DNA of 64,000 bases from Synechococcus sp. HK05 (GCF_019104765.1 NZ_JAHRXJ010000001.1:62001-126000), one strand, 5' to 3'; numbered from the stretch's first letter, positions 52,089-62,877 are shown. Numbers and translations are program-made. Notes: a model not told the origin generated them from the letters alone.

Positions 52089-54065
52089 CTAGATCAGCTC
52101 CAGGCTGCGGCTGGCACGCTCGGCCTCGATGCGCAGCTCGCTGTCGTCGGCCTGCTCCAGGGGCAGATCGAACCAGAAAGTGGTGCCTACCCCCAGCTCG
52201 CTCACCATGCGCACCTGGGTGCCGTGCTTCTCGAGGATGCCGCGCACGATCGACAGACCGAGGCCCGTGCCCACTTCCGTGTGCACGGCATTCTCCACCC
52301 GGTAGAAGCGCTCAAAGATGCGCTGCTGGTCTTCGCGGGAAATCCCGGATCCGGTGTCAGCAATTTCCACCCGTAGGCGTGGCAGCGGTGCCGTGAGTGC
52401 GCAGGTGGGGCTGTCACCCGTGGCTTCGGTGCTGGGGTCGATCAGGCAGGTGTCGGGCCAGGGGTAGGCCCGCAGCATCAAGCGTCCGCCGCTGGCGGTG
52501 AACTTGAGGCCATTGCCCACCAGGTTGTCGAACACCTGCAGCAACAGATCCCAGTTGCCCCGTACCCGCGGCAGCTGCTCGTCTACCTCCAGCGAGAGCT
52601 CCACTCCCTTGTCCTGAGCATTGAGGCGGTAGTTGCGCAGGGTTTGTTCCATGGCCGGACGCAGCTCCACAGGCTCCATGCTCCAGGTGCGATCGCTCTC
52701 CAGCCGGGAGAGATCGAGCACATCGTTCACCAAGCGGGTGAGGCGATCGGTTTCGGCGTTGGCAATCGCGAGGAACTCCTTGCGGTCTTCTTCGCTCAGT
52801 TGATCGCCGAGGTCGTGGAGGGTTTCCACGTAGCTCTTGATGTTGAACAGTGGCGTGCGCAGTTCGTGCGACACATTGCTGATGAAACGGCTCTGGGCTG
52901 CATTCAGCTCCACCTCGCGGGTGAGGTCTTGCACCGTGACGGCGATGCCTTTGAGGCTCTCGCCACTCACATCCCGCACCGACTGCAGCACGATGCGCAA
53001 GGTGCGGGCTGGTTCGCCAAAGCTGCAGCGCACATCGCTGCTGTCGCGCTCCCCGCTCAGCAGCGTTTCCAGGGGCGTTTGCAGTTCCATGGCCAGCACA
53101 TCCGGCAGTTCCTGCCCCACCAGCGCCCCTTCCAGCTTGCGGCCTTCCCAGCGGAACAGCCGGCGGGCGGTGGGATTCACCAGCACCACCCGGCCTTCGG
53201 CATCGAGCAGCAGGGCGCCATCGGCCATGGTGGCGATCAGCGATTGCTGCTTCACCTGGGCGGCGGTGAGCTCTTCGATGTTCGCTTCGTTGTAAGCCTC
53301 GAGCTGGGAGGCCATGTCGTTGAAGCCTTCCAGGAGTTCGCCGAGTTCACCGCCCACCGGCAGGGCGATGCGGGCTTCGAAATCGCCGCTGGCGATGGAG
53401 CGCACACCCCGAAGCAGCTCCTTCACCGGTTGGGTGATGGTGAGGGCGTTGAACACCGCCCCCAGGATCACCAGCACCCAGATCGAGATGAATACCGCCA
53501 CCGTTACCTCACGGCTGAGGGCGGCGCTGGCCAGGGCGGCCTCGTTGGGGTTGATGCCCAGGGCCAGCACGCCCAGGTAGCGATCGCCGGCCACCAGCGG
53601 CACGAACACATCCGTCACCTGTCCATCCGGGCTGAGGTGCTGGCGGATCAGGGGGTTCTGGGGACGGCGGGCCAGATCGGCCGGTAGCTCTAGCCGGCGG
53701 CTGAGCAGCAGTTCACTGCCGCCGCTGCTGCCGCTGATCGGGATCCCGAGGTAGATCACCCCGTCGGGATCGGCGAAAAAGATGTAGCGAAGGCTCCGGC
53801 TCGATTTCCAGAAGCGTTCGGCCACCGCCGCCAGTTCGCGGTCGTTGCCTTCCGCCACCAGGGGGGTCACGTTGGCAGACAGCAGCAGGCCCAGATCGCG
53901 GGCGAAGCGGGTGTCGCTCATGCGCACATCCGCCTGAATGCCATTGAGGGCAAAAAAGCAGATGCCCGCCATCACCAGGCTCACCACCAAGGTGGCCGCA
54001 GCGAGCAGCTTGGTTTGCAGGCTGAATTCAGCCCACCAGCGGGCCAGCCGCTGCCACCAGCTCAT
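52089..54065 (-). CDS. nblS: sensor histidine kinase NblS (Hik33/DspA family)
   Basis: 658 residues. TM1 at about 19-40 and TM2 at 187-209 flank an extracytoplasmic sensor domain. HAMP (about 210-262) and PAS (about 272-385) follow. The H-box is FISNVSHELRTPLFNIKSY with His400. N-box DNLVGNGLKFTASGG and G-boxes ADTGSGISREDQQRIFERFY and GTGLGLSIVRGIL complete the kinase. This order and sequence fit NblS/Hik33, which governs high-light, nutrient and cold responses, acting on RpaB. It lies tail to tail with kaiC and overlaps the purD stop by 4 bp. Confidence 0.93.
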   Translation of the reverse strand: MSWWQRLARWWAEFSLQTKLLAAATLVVSLVMAGICFFALNGIQADVRMSDTRFARDLGLLLSANVTPLVAEGNDRELAAVAERFWKSSRSLRYIFFADPDGVIYLGIPISGSSGGSELLLSRRLELPADLARRPQNPLIRQHLSPDGQVTDVFVPLVAGDRYLGVLALGINPNEAALASAALSREVTVAVFISIWVLVILGAVFNALTITQPVKELLRGVRSIASGDFEARIALPVGGELGELLEGFNDMASQLEAYNEANIEELTAAQVKQQSLIATMADGALLLDAEGRVVLVNPTARRLFRWEGRKLEGALVGQELPDVLAMELQTPLETLLSGERDSSDVRCSFGEPARTLRIVLQSVRDVSGESLKGIAVTVQDLTREVELNAAQSRFISNVSHELRTPLFNIKSYVETLHDLGDQLSEEDRKEFLAIANAETDRLTRLVNDVLDLSRLESDRTWSMEPVELRPAMEQTLRNYRLNAQDKGVELSLEVDEQLPRVRGNWDLLLQVFDNLVGNGLKFTASGGRLMLRAYPWPDTCLIDPSTEATGDSPTCALTAPLPRLRVEIADTGSGISREDQQRIFERFYRVENAVHTEVGTGLGLSIVRGILEKHGTQVRMVSELGVGTTFWFDLPLEQADDSELRIEAERASRSLELI

Positions 54066-55363
54066 CGGCTGCGCACCTGATGGCCAATGTCGCGGCGGAA
54101 GGTCATCCCCTCGAACTGCACCTGAGCCAGGCCGGTGTAAGCCCGCTCGAAGGCGTTGTCAAAGGTGTCGGCCTGGGCCACCACCGCCAGCACGCGCCCA
54201 CCGCTGCTGAGGCAGCGGCCATCGGCCTGGCGCTGGGTGCCGGCATGGAACAGCTGCAGATCGTTGGCGGGTTGGAGCGTGGTGGTGATCGCATCGCCCT
54301 TGCGGATCTCGCCCGGGTAACCCTGGGCGGCGGCGATCACGCAGGCGCTGCACAGGGGGGCGATGCTTAGGGCCGGAGCCTGATCCAGGCTGCCGTTGGC
54401 ACAGGCCAGCAGCACGGCCGCCAATTCAGGCCCCAGCAGGGGCATCAGCGTTTCGCATTCCGGATCGCCGAAACGGCAGTTGAACTCGATCACGCTGGGG
54501 CCGTGTTCGGTGAGCATCAGGCCCGCATAGATCACCCCCTGGTAGCGGATGCCGCGGCTGTTCAAGGCCGCCAGGGTGGGCTCCAGCACCAGCTGGCGCA
54601 CCTGCTCGAGCCCCGCGGCATCGAGCAGCGGTGCCGGTGCATAGGCACCCATGCCGCCGGTGTTGGGTCCGGTGTCGCCTTCGCCGATGCGCTTGTGGTC
54701 CTGGGCGGGGGGCAGCAGCACCATGCGCTCGCCATCGGTAAGGGCGAACACCGACACCTCGGGACCGTGGGTGCGCTCCTCGAGCACCAGCGAAGCGCCG
54801 GCGCCGAAGCGGCCTTCGAAGATCTCCTCAATGGCGCTGCGGGCTTCCTCAAGCGTTTCGGCCACGGTGACGCCCTTGCCGGCCGCCAGACCATCGGCTT
54901 TCACCACCAGCGGCTTGTCCTGGGCTTCCAGGGCGGCCAGGGCCTCCTCGCGGCTGTTGGCCTTCCAGTAGCCGGCCGTGGGCACTCCGGCCTCCACCAT
55001 CAGCGCCTTGGCCCACTGTTTGCTGGCCTCCAGCTGAGCGCCGTCAGCGCCGGGGCCAAACACGGGGAAGCCGGCGGCGCGAAGCTTGTCGGCCAGGCCT
55101 GCGGCCAAGGGAGCCTCCGGACCCACCACCACCAGCTCCACGCCGTGCTCCCGGCAGGCCGCCAGCAGGCCGTCGTGGTCGTGTTCAGCGATGCTGAGCT
55201 GCTGGCACCCCTCCAGCTCCTGGGTGCCGCCATTGCCGGGGCTCACCCACACCTGCTTCACGCCGTGGCTGCGGTTCAGGGCCCAGGCCAGGGCGTTCTC
55301 GCGGCCACCACCACCCACCACGAGCACGTGGGCAGGGCTCACTCCGGGGGTGGCAGTGCTCAT
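54062..55363 (-). CDS. purD: phosphoribosylamine--glycine ligase
   Basis: 433 residues, step two of purine synthesis. The N-terminal loop VLVVGGGGRENALAWAL, ATP-grasp regions KADGLAAGKGVTVAETLEEA and LVLEERTHGPEVSVFALTDG, and YAGLMLTEHGPSVIEFNCRFGDPE are present, with GGRVLAVVAQADTFDNAFERAY near the C-terminus. It starts at ATG 55363. It is coupled to nblS by a 4-bp overlap (ATGA). Divergent from the exported protein gene at 55431. Confidence 0.97.
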   Translation of the reverse strand: MSTATPGVSPAHVLVVGGGGRENALAWALNRSHGVKQVWVSPGNGGTQELEGCQQLSIAEHDHDGLLAACREHGVELVVVGPEAPLAAGLADKLRAAGFPVFGPGADGAQLEASKQWAKALMVEAGVPTAGYWKANSREEALAALEAQDKPLVVKADGLAAGKGVTVAETLEEARSAIEEIFEGRFGAGASLVLEERTHGPEVSVFALTDGERMVLLPPAQDHKRIGEGDTGPNTGGMGAYAPAPLLDAAGLEQVRQLVLEPTLAALNSRGIRYQGVIYAGLMLTEHGPSVIEFNCRFGDPECETLMPLLGPELAAVLLACANGSLDQAPALSIAPLCSACVIAAAQGYPGEIRKGDAITTTLQPANDLQLFHAGTQRQADGRCLSSGGRVLAVVAQADTFDNAFERAYTGLAQVQFEGMTFRRDIGHQVRSR

Positions 55364-55430
55364 GGGGCAGCTTGAAACGGTGTTGACTCCAGCTGACTCC
55401 CCTAGGTTGAGGCCAAGAGGACTGCCGCTG

Positions 55431-56528
55431 GTGCCATCCCTTCTTTACACGCCGGTGGTGACCCGCTTGAGGCTGCGTTGGGCCCTGCCGCTGTTGCTAG
55501 CGCTGACAGCCTGGCTCGGCGCCAGTCCCGCCCTGGCGCAGCAGGAGCTGTTCATCCTGCGGGTGATCGGCGGCTTTTTTGAACCCAAGGCGCCGGTGCC
55601 CGATCCCGGGCCCTCAGCCCCGCCTGTGCCCGGCAGCATGCCGGAGGTGCAGTTCCAGGAGCTGCTGGTGAAGGGCGACCTGGCGGCCCTGAACCAGGCC
55701 TGTGTGGAAGCCGATGGCTTTGGCTTCACCAAACGCCTGCAGCTGCTGCAGGCCCGCTTGTTGGCGATGGCTCCAGCGCCCCAGCCCTTTCAAACGGTGC
55801 TGGTGAATGCCAATGCCTTGCTCAGTTGCCGTGCGCCGGATGCGGCGCTGCTGGTGCTCAATCGCTTCAGTCCCGAGCCGGGGCTGGAACGGGATCAATG
55901 GTTGGTGCAGCGCTGGCGGGCGGCCCAGGCCGGACTTCACCATGGCCTGGCGGCGGAAACGCTGGAGGAGCTGGCCAAGGGCAATGCCGCCAGCTTGGAA
56001 ACCCTCGCCCTACCGCTCAAGCTCCGCGACGACGGCACGATCGCCACCCGCCCAGGCCTGGATGTGTATGCCGATCATCTGTTGGTGCTGGGTCGCCGCC
56101 GTGATGCCGCCGCGGCGCTGCTGGCGGGTCAGATGCCCGGCAAGCCGATGGCCGAGCGGCTGAAGCAGGCTGTGGCGCTGCTGAACCAGATGCCCTTGCA
56201 GGAGCGTGACCAGCTGCTGGAGCGGGCGTTGGATCAGGCGGCAGCAGCGGAGGCCTGGGGTCTGGCGATTGAGCTGCTCGAGCAGCAGCGGGCCCTGCTG
56301 GTGGCGGAAGGTGTGGAGGCCAGTCGCCCCCGCGAACGCCTGGAGCGCCTCAGCCAACGGGTTGATGACGCTTACAGCGCCTGGCAGCTGGCACGGCAGG
56401 ATCCTGAACAGAGTGAGCGCACCGCGGAGCTGCAGCAACAGCTGCGCAGCCCCCGTGGCCCCGGCGGTCATGCCGCCGTACTGCTCGCCACTCCCTCCAC
56501 CGCTTCACCCCGTCCGCCGCAGCCATGA
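55431..56528 (+). CDS. exported helical-repeat protein of unknown function
   Basis: 365 residues from GTG 55431 ([20 protein letters not shown]), with a signal peptide ending ASPALA-QQ. The frame is open upstream into purD's start but lacks homology. After a Pro-rich linker the body is Leu/Ala/Gln-rich helices ([40 protein letters not shown]) with no catalytic motif. Probably periplasmic or lumenal. Its stop overlaps the purC ATG, so it is translationally coupled to purC, itself an enzyme next to purD across the divergent region. Confidence 0.7.
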   Translation: MPSLLYTPVVTRLRLRWALPLLLALTAWLGASPALAQQELFILRVIGGFFEPKAPVPDPGPSAPPVPGSMPEVQFQELLVKGDLAALNQACVEADGFGFTKRLQLLQARLLAMAPAPQPFQTVLVNANALLSCRAPDAALLVLNRFSPEPGLERDQWLVQRWRAAQAGLHHGLAAETLEELAKGNAASLETLALPLKLRDDGTIATRPGLDVYADHLLVLGRRRDAAAALLAGQMPGKPMAERLKQAVALLNQMPLQERDQLLERALDQAAAAEAWGLAIELLEQQRALLVAEGVEASRPRERLERLSQRVDDAYSAWQLARQDPEQSERTAELQQQLRSPRGPGGHAAVLLATPSTASPRPPQP

Positions 56529-57280
56529 CCAGCTACAGCCTTGGATCGCTGCTCTATGAGGGCAAGGCCAAGCGGGTGTTCGCCACCGATCAGGCCGATC
56601 TGGTGGCGGTGGAATACAAAGACGACGCCACGGCCTTCAACGCCCTGAAAAAAGCCCAGTTGGCGGGCAAGGGCGAGCTCAATTGTCAGATCTCGGCGCG
56701 GTTGTTTGAGCTGCTAGAGCGCGAAGGCATCCCCACCCACTACCTGGCGCTGCAGGAGCCCAACTGGATGCTGGTGCGTCCGGTGCAGATCGTGCCGGTG
56801 GAGGTGGTGGTGCGGAACACGGCCTTCGGCTCTCTGTGCAAGCAGATGCCAATAGAGCCGGGCACACCCCTCGATCCTCCCCTGCTCGACCTCTATTACA
56901 AGGACGACGCCTTCGGGGATCCTCTGCTCACCGATGCCCGTTTGGAGCGGTTGGGGTTGCTGACACCGGCCCAGCGCCAGGAGCTGGAGCGCCTGGCCAT
57001 GGCCGTGAACAGCTGCCTGCGCCAGTTCTTCGCCGGGATCGCTCTGCAGCTGGTGGATTTCAAGATCGAGCTGGGGTTCACCACCGATGGAGCCCTGGTT
57101 GTGGCCGATGAGATCAGCCCCGACACCTGCCGGCTCTGGGATCTGCAGGTGAGTGATGCCAGCGATCGCATCCTCGATAAAGACCGCTTCCGCCAGGACC
57201 TCGGCGGTGTGGTGGAGGCCTACGGGGAGGTTCTCAAACGGGTCCAAGGCGCCTGTCCTTCACCCCGTTCGGGCAAGTAA
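56525..57280 (+). CDS. purC: phosphoribosylaminoimidazole-succinocarboxamide synthase
   Basis: 251 residues. [20 protein letters not shown] is the N-terminal signature, followed by [40 protein letters not shown], and the substrate motifs [20 protein letters not shown] and SPDTCRLWD. It makes SAICAR from CAIR and aspartate. Overlap with the preceding gene is 4 bp. Confidence 0.97.
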   Translation: MTSYSLGSLLYEGKAKRVFATDQADLVAVEYKDDATAFNALKKAQLAGKGELNCQISARLFELLEREGIPTHYLALQEPNWMLVRPVQIVPVEVVVRNTAFGSLCKQMPIEPGTPLDPPLLDLYYKDDAFGDPLLTDARLERLGLLTPAQRQELERLAMAVNSCLRQFFAGIALQLVDFKIELGFTTDGALVVADEISPDTCRLWDLQVSDASDRILDKDRFRQDLGGVVEAYGEVLKRVQGACPSPRSGK

Positions 57281-57322
57281 GTTCGGCGGAATTTGCGGCT
57301 TGTCCGCACTCTTGCTGGATTC

Positions 57323-59524
57323 ATGGTCGCCACCCCTCACGGTTTGAGCCGCGCGCTGCGCCTTCGTGGCTCCCTCGGGTTGGCCGCCATCCTGCTGGCT
57401 GGTGCTCCGGCCCTGGCCCAGGAGCAGGAGGCCGCACCATCAGCCACGCCTGAGGCGAGTCCGCCGGCGGAGAGCATCGCTCCGCCGGCCAAGCCTGAGC
57501 CGAAGGTGCTGATCAGCGAGGTGGTGGTCAAGGGCATCGAGGGCCACCCCGAGCAGGAGCGCCTCGAGATTGCCGTGTACGACGCCATGGCGACCCGGCC
57601 TGGCACCCAGGTGACCCGCAGCGAGCTGCAGAACGATCTCTCGGCGATTTACGCCAGCGGCTGGTTCTCCGATGTGCGCATCCAGCCGGTGGATGGCCCG
57701 TTGGGGGTGCAGTTGGTGGTGACGGTGGTGCCCAACCCGGTGCTCACCGAGGTGGAGCTCGAGGGCATCGGGCCGAAAACGAAGATGCCCCCCTCCCTGA
57801 TCCCGGACATCTTCGCGGCCGATTACGGCAAGACCCTCAACCTCAACACCCTGCAGGCCCGCATCGGTGAGCTTCAGAAGTGGTATGCCGATCAGGGCTA
57901 TTCCCTGGCTCGGGTGAGTGGTCCCACCCGGGTGAGCCCGGAAGGTGTGGTGTTGCTGCAGGTGCGCGAGGGCACCGTGGCCGGCGTGGAGGTGCAGTTC
58001 CTCAACAAGGAGGGCGAAGCCACCAACGACAAGGGCCAGCCCATTCGCGGCAAAACCAAGCCCTGGGTGGTGACCCGTGAGGTGTCGATCAAGCCCGGCG
58101 ATACCTTCAATCGCCGCCAGCTCGAAGACGACATCAAGCGCCTCTACGGCACTGGCCTGTTCGGCGACGTGAAGGTGACCCTGCGCCCTGTGGCAGGGAA
58201 CCCCGGCGAAGTGACCATCGTGCTCGGCATTGTCGAGCAGTCAACTGGTTCTCTCTCTGGTGGATTGGGTTACAGCCAGGCTCAGGGCGTTTTTGGTCAG
58301 GTGCAACTGCAGGACAGCAATCTGCGAGGGCGAGCTTGGGATCTGGCAGTGAACTTCACTTATGGTCAGTTTGGTGGGCTTGGGGACGTTTCTTTTACAG
58401 ACCCCTGGATCAAAGGCGATAAGTACCGAACAGCCTTCAGGGCGCGAGTCTTCTTTAGCAGAGAGGTGCCTCAGATATTCCAAAGTCAAGATAATGGAAC
58501 TATTAATACCGTCTCTGATGTTTCGAATGGATTCTTTAAGGCTCCTGCCAACGCAACTGCTTATAATATAAATAGCAAAAATAATCCTACGGGCACGTCG
58601 TTTGGATCAATTTCCAAGGCTGAAAAGGCTGATCCGGGTCTTAACTGGTTTGACCTTGACAACAATTCAATCGCTATTCAGCGTATCGGGGGTAACGTTC
58701 AGTTTGTGCGGCCTTTGAACGGCGGTAACCCGTTCAAGCGAGCTGTTTGGAATGTTGTTGTTGGATTTAGTGGTCAAGAAGTGACGCCATTGAACTTCGG
58801 TGGCGAGTCGATGCCTTATGGGGTCAGTACCAATGGGCTTCGTAAGGGAAGAGCTCAGGTTAAAGACGTTATCTGTATCGCTTTTAACTGCGCTTCTAAG
58901 AATCAGCTTGTCGGGGTTCGCGTGGCCGCTACGATGAACAACCTTAACGATCCTCGCAATCCAACGTCTGGTAATTTTCTCAGTCTTGGTACAGAGCAGT
59001 TTATCTCGATTGGAGAGGATTCTCCTACATTTAATCGTCTTCGCGCGAGCTACACATATTACATCCCTGTAAACTGGTTGAAATTCTACAAAGGCTGTCG
59101 GCCGAAGCCCGGGCAAAAAGAAGACTGCAAGCAGGCTTTGGCTTTTCAGGTGACCGCTGGAACAAACGTCGGACAGTTGCCGACGTACGAAGCTTTCTGT
59201 CTTGGGGGATCTAACTCGGTTCGTGGTTACTTTGATTGTGATCTGGGTGTAGGAAAGAGCTTTGGCGAGGCAACAATTGAATATCGTTTCCCGATTTTCA
59301 GTATTATCAGTGGCGAGGTTTTTCTTGACGGAGGTACTAGTTTTGGTAGCCAGGCCAATGTTCCGGGTAATCCAGGAGAGCTGTTGCTAAAGCCTGGTCA
59401 GGGCTTCTCGGTGGGTACGGGTCTGATCGTGACCACTCCTGTGGGTCCGCTGCGTTTGGAAGTGGCGAGCCGGGATTTCACCGGTCAGTGGCGTTTCAAC
59501 CTCGGTGTGGGTTGGAAGTTCTGA
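57323..59524 (+). CDS. Omp85/BamA-family outer-membrane assembly protein
   Basis: 733 residues from ATG 57323 with a signal peptide (LGLAAILLAGAPALAQ), a Pro/Ala linker and three POTRA-like domains (about 65-310: ISEVVVKGIEGHPEQERLEI, VTVVPNPVLTEVELEGIGPK, REVSIKPGDTFNRRQLEDDI). A 16-strand barrel follows, with the family end GPLRLEVASRDFTGQWRFNLGVGWKF, C-terminal Phe included. Three POTRAs are the cyanobacterial/Toc75 pattern. It inserts outer-membrane proteins. Base use changes abruptly inside the gene: 42 of 60 GC at 57961-58020 but 47 of 120 at 58501-58620, with return to high GC after about 59395. lpxC follows 8 bp later. Confidence 0.95.
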   Translation: MVATPHGLSRALRLRGSLGLAAILLAGAPALAQEQEAAPSATPEASPPAESIAPPAKPEPKVLISEVVVKGIEGHPEQERLEIAVYDAMATRPGTQVTRSELQNDLSAIYASGWFSDVRIQPVDGPLGVQLVVTVVPNPVLTEVELEGIGPKTKMPPSLIPDIFAADYGKTLNLNTLQARIGELQKWYADQGYSLARVSGPTRVSPEGVVLLQVREGTVAGVEVQFLNKEGEATNDKGQPIRGKTKPWVVTREVSIKPGDTFNRRQLEDDIKRLYGTGLFGDVKVTLRPVAGNPGEVTIVLGIVEQSTGSLSGGLGYSQAQGVFGQVQLQDSNLRGRAWDLAVNFTYGQFGGLGDVSFTDPWIKGDKYRTAFRARVFFSREVPQIFQSQDNGTINTVSDVSNGFFKAPANATAYNINSKNNPTGTSFGSISKAEKADPGLNWFDLDNNSIAIQRIGGNVQFVRPLNGGNPFKRAVWNVVVGFSGQEVTPLNFGGESMPYGVSTNGLRKGRAQVKDVICIAFNCASKNQLVGVRVAATMNNLNDPRNPTSGNFLSLGTEQFISIGEDSPTFNRLRASYTYYIPVNWLKFYKGCRPKPGQKEDCKQALAFQVTAGTNVGQLPTYEAFCLGGSNSVRGYFDCDLGVGKSFGEATIEYRFPIFSIISGEVFLDGGTSFGSQANVPGNPGELLLKPGQGFSVGTGLIVTTPVGPLRLEVASRDFTGQWRFNLGVGWKF

Positions 59525-59532
59525 GCAGCAGC

Positions 59533-60375
59533 GTGAGCATCTGGCCCAGCGATTACTCCCAGGCCTGGACCCTGGCAGCAGCGGTGGAGCGCTCCGGCGT
59601 GGGGCTCCACAGCGGGGCTACCGCGCGGCTGCGGTTGGAGCCGTTTGAGCAGCCGGGCTATTGGGTGGCCTGGCTCGATGACCCCAGTGCTCCCCCCCAG
59701 CGCCTGCATCCCGAGCAGGTGTGCGAAACCCAGCTCTGCACGGCTCTGCAGCTTGATCAGCGGCGCCTCGCCACCGTGGAGCACCTCCTGGCGGCCCTGG
59801 CTGGGGTGGGCATCACCTCAGCGCTGCTGCTGGTGGATGGCCCTGAAATTCCTCTGATGGATGGCTCAGCCCAGCCTTGGGTGGAGGCGATTGCCGAAGT
59901 GGGCCTCAAGCCTCTGGCTGCACGCGCTCAGGCGCCGGTGCTGGCTGCCCCCATCACTCTGCAGCAGGGCCAGAGCTTCGCCACGGCCCTTCCCTCGGAG
60001 TGCTTGCGGGTGGCCGCAGCAATTGAGTTTCCCCAGGCCGCCATCGGGCGCCAGCTCTACAGCTTGGAGCTCACACCCCAGGCGTTTGTGCAGGAGATTG
60101 CACCGGCGCGCACCTTTGGCTTCAAGCACCAGGTGGAGCAGCTTCTGGCGGCGGGCCTGATCAAAGGCGGCGCCCTTGATAACGCCTTGGTATGTGATGG
60201 CGACGGCTGGGTGAACCCGCCCCTGCGCTTTGCCGATGAACCGGTGCGCCATAAGCTCCTTGACCTGTTGGGGGATCTCGCCTTAGCGGGGCTGCCCCAG
60301 GCCCAGGTGTTCGCCTTCCGCGGCTCCCACGGGTTGCACACGGCCCTGGCGGCCGCCCTGGTTTCTTCGAACTGA
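59533..60375 (+). CDS. lpxC: UDP-3-O-acyl-N-acetylglucosamine deacetylase
   Basis: 280 residues from GTG 59533 ([20 protein letters not shown]). The zinc-enzyme of the committed lipid A step. [32 protein letters not shown]-type [15 protein letters not shown] with the zinc His, [20 protein letters not shown], and [17 protein letters not shown] with the second His-x3-Asp zinc site are present, as is [20 protein letters not shown]. It is the second gene of the outer-membrane run. Confidence 0.95.
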   Translation: MSIWPSDYSQAWTLAAAVERSGVGLHSGATARLRLEPFEQPGYWVAWLDDPSAPPQRLHPEQVCETQLCTALQLDQRRLATVEHLLAALAGVGITSALLLVDGPEIPLMDGSAQPWVEAIAEVGLKPLAARAQAPVLAAPITLQQGQSFATALPSECLRVAAAIEFPQAAIGRQLYSLELTPQAFVQEIAPARTFGFKHQVEQLLAAGLIKGGALDNALVCDGDGWVNPPLRFADEPVRHKLLDLLGDLALAGLPQAQVFAFRGSHGLHTALAAALVSSN

Positions 60376-60380
60376 CCCCC

Positions 60381-60839
60381 TTGACTGCTACCCCCTCAGC
60401 AACGGCACCGGTGCTCACCAGTGAGCAGATCCAGGGTTTGCTGCCCCATCGCTATCCCTTCGCGCTGGTGGATCGGGTGATTGAGCATGAGCCGGGCAAG
60501 CGGGCTGTGGCGATCAAGAACGTGACCTTCAACGAGCCTCAATTTCAGGGGCATTTCCCGGGGCGGCCGTTGATGCCCGGTGTGCTGATTGTGGAAGCCA
60601 TGGCCCAGGTCGGTGGTCTGATCGTCACCCAGATGCCGGATCTCCCGAAGGGCTTGTTTGTGTTTGCCGGGATCGATGGTGTGCGCTTTCGCCGGCCTGT
60701 GGTGCCCGGTGATCAGCTGGTGATCAGCTGTGAACTGCTCAGCCTCAAGCGCCAGCGCTTCGGCAAGGTGAAGGCTGAGGCGAAGGTGGATGGGGAACTG
60801 GTCTGCGCCGGAGAGCTGATGTTCTCCTTGGTGGACTGA
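60381..60839 (+). CDS. fabZ: 3-hydroxyacyl-ACP dehydratase FabZ
   Basis: 152 residues starting at TTG 60381. The hot-dog fold motifs [20 protein letters not shown] and [20 protein letters not shown] carry the catalytic His (in LPHRYP) and Glu (in VEAMAQ). It dehydrates 3-hydroxyacyl-ACP in fatty-acid synthesis. Its 3-hydroxyacyl substrates are shared with LpxA, which explains its place between lpxC and lpxA. Confidence 0.95.
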   Translation: MTATPSATAPVLTSEQIQGLLPHRYPFALVDRVIEHEPGKRAVAIKNVTFNEPQFQGHFPGRPLMPGVLIVEAMAQVGGLIVTQMPDLPKGLFVFAGIDGVRFRRPVVPGDQLVISCELLSLKRQRFGKVKAEAKVDGELVCAGELMFSLVD

Positions 60840-60850
60840 GCCGCGCCGTG

Positions 60851-61690
60851 ATGTCGTCTCTCGCCATGGAAACCAACACCGGCGAAACCAGGATTCATCC
60901 CACGGCGGTGGTAGATCCCCGCGCCCAGATCGATGCGGATGTGGACATCGGCCCCTATGCGGTGGTGGGCCCTGAGGTGTGCATCGGTGCCGGCAGTCGC
61001 ATCGGCCCCCACGTGGTGCTCGATGGGCGGGTGCGGATGGGCCGCGGCAACCGCATCTTTCCCGGGGCCTGCATTGGTGCTGAACCCCAAGACCTCAAGT
61101 ACAACGGTGCGTCCACCGAGGTGGTGATCGGTGATGACAACGCCATCCGCGAGTGCGTGACCATCAACCGGGCCACCCATGACGGTGAGCAGACCCGGAT
61201 CGGTAGCGGCAATCTGCTGATGGCCTACAGCCATCTCGGCCACAACTGTCTGTTGGGTGACCGCATCGTGATCGCCAATGGTGTGGCGGTGGCCGGCCAT
61301 GTGGTGATCGGCGATCGCGCCATCATTGGTGGCGTGCTCGGGATCCACCAGTTCGTGCACATCGGCACGATGGCGATGGTGGGAGGCATGAGCCGCATCG
61401 ATCGCGATGTGCCGCCCTACGCGATCGTGGAAGGCCACCCTGGCCGTTTGCGGGGGCTCAACCGCATCGGCATCAAACGCAGCGGCTTGGCCGAGCTCGA
61501 TGGCGGTGCCCAGGCCAAGCAGTTGCAGCAGGTGTGGGCAGAGCTCTACCGCAGCGACGCGGTGCTGGCCGATGCGCTGCAACAGGTGCGTCAGCAGACG
61601 CTCTTCCCGCCCGCTGAAACGCTGGTGAGCTTCCTGGAAGCGTCCATTGGTCCCGGTCGCCGCGGTCCGCTGCCTGCTGGCCGTTCATGA
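60851..61690 (+). CDS. lpxA: UDP-N-acetylglucosamine acyltransferase
   Basis: About 280 residues. A left-handed beta-helix of hexapeptide repeats ([40 protein letters not shown]) leads to the catalytic region [20 protein letters not shown] (His), and [20 protein letters not shown]. The C-terminal helical part is of normal length. ATG 60851 is preferred; GTG 60848 and ATG 60866 are alternatives. First acylation step of lipid A. Confidence 0.95.
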   Translation: MSSLAMETNTGETRIHPTAVVDPRAQIDADVDIGPYAVVGPEVCIGAGSRIGPHVVLDGRVRMGRGNRIFPGACIGAEPQDLKYNGASTEVVIGDDNAIRECVTINRATHDGEQTRIGSGNLLMAYSHLGHNCLLGDRIVIANGVAVAGHVVIGDRAIIGGVLGIHQFVHIGTMAMVGGMSRIDRDVPPYAIVEGHPGRLRGLNRIGIKRSGLAELDGGAQAKQLQQVWAELYRSDAVLADALQQVRQQTLFPPAETLVSFLEASIGPGRRGPLPAGRS

Positions 61691-62877
61691 AGCGGCTGCT
61701 GATCAGCACCGGTGAAGTCTCCGGTGATCTGCAGGGTGGGCTACTCGTGGCTGCCTTGCGGGAGGAGGCCCAGCGGCGCCAGCTGCCCCTGGAGATTGCC
61801 GCCCTCGGTGGGGCGCGCATGGCTCAAGCGGGAGCCACCCTGTTGGCCGACACCACCCCGATGGGCTCCATTGGCCTGTGGGAAGCCCTCCCCTTGGTGC
61901 TGCCCACCCTGCAGGTGCAGCGCCGGTTGAGCCGTTGGCTGAAACGCCATCCCCCCGATGCGCTGGTGCTGATCGACTACATGGGTGCCAATGTGCGCCT
62001 GGGCCTGAAGGTGAAGCGACGCTTCCCTCGGGTGCCGATTTTGTATTACATCGCCCCTCAGGAGTGGGCTTTCCGCGTGGGGGAGGGCGGCTCGACTCGG
62101 CTGATCGGCTTCACCGATCGAATCCTGGCCATCTTTCCCGAGGAGGCGCGCTTCTATGCCGCCCGTGGCGCCCAGGTCACCTGGGTGGGTCACCCACTGC
62201 TCGATACCCTGACCGACCTTCCCAGCCGCGAGGCGGCGCGCTCCCAGCTCGGGCTGGAACCCCATGAGCGCCTGCTCCTGCTGTTGCCGGCCTCACGCAA
62301 GCAGGAGCTGCGCTACCTGCTGCCACCCCTGGCCGCTGCCGCGGCTGAGCTGCAACGCCGCTGCCCCGGGCTGCGGGTGATGGTGCCGGCGGGGCAGGCA
62401 GCCTTTGAGCCCGTGCTCGAGGCCATGCTGGCGGAGGCGGGCGTGCAGGCCACCGTGGTGCCCGCCGCTCAAGCCGATGCGTTGCGCCCCATCCTCTGCG
62501 CTGCGGCGGATCTGGCGCTGAATAAGTCGGGCACTGTGAACCTGGAGTTGGCCCTGCGGGGGGTCCCCCAGGTGGTGGCTTATCGCGTCAGCCGGCCCAC
62601 CGCCTGGGTGGCCCAGCATCTGCTGCATTTCCAGGTTGATCACATCTCGCCGGTGAACCTGGTGCTGCAGGAGCGGCTGGTGCCCGAACTGCTCCAGGAT
62701 GCATTCAACGCTGAGGCCGTGGTGCGTGAGGCGCTGCCGCTGCTTGATGACCCCCAGGCCCGACAACGGGTCGCCGAGGGCTATCAGCGCTTGCGTTTGG
62801 CCCTGGGGGAGCCGGGCGTCACCCGCCGTGCCGCCGCTGCCATCCTGGATGCTCTTCCTCCGGCTGCTTCCGCTTGA
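61687..62877 (+). CDS. lpxB: lipid-A-disaccharide synthase
   Basis: 396 residues beginning [20 protein letters not shown], the LpxB N-terminal signature, with [40 protein letters not shown], and [20 protein letters not shown] near the C-terminal UDP-binding half. It joins lipid X and UDP-diacylglucosamine. ATGA overlap with lpxA; TTGA overlap with msrA. No lpxD or lpxK follows in this window. Confidence 0.96.
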   Translation: MKRLLISTGEVSGDLQGGLLVAALREEAQRRQLPLEIAALGGARMAQAGATLLADTTPMGSIGLWEALPLVLPTLQVQRRLSRWLKRHPPDALVLIDYMGANVRLGLKVKRRFPRVPILYYIAPQEWAFRVGEGGSTRLIGFTDRILAIFPEEARFYAARGAQVTWVGHPLLDTLTDLPSREAARSQLGLEPHERLLLLLPASRKQELRYLLPPLAAAAAELQRRCPGLRVMVPAGQAAFEPVLEAMLAEAGVQATVVPAAQADALRPILCAAADLALNKSGTVNLELALRGVPQVVAYRVSRPTAWVAQHLLHFQVDHISPVNLVLQERLVPELLQDAFNAEAVVREALPLLDDPQARQRVAEGYQRLRLALGEPGVTRRAAAAILDALPPAASA

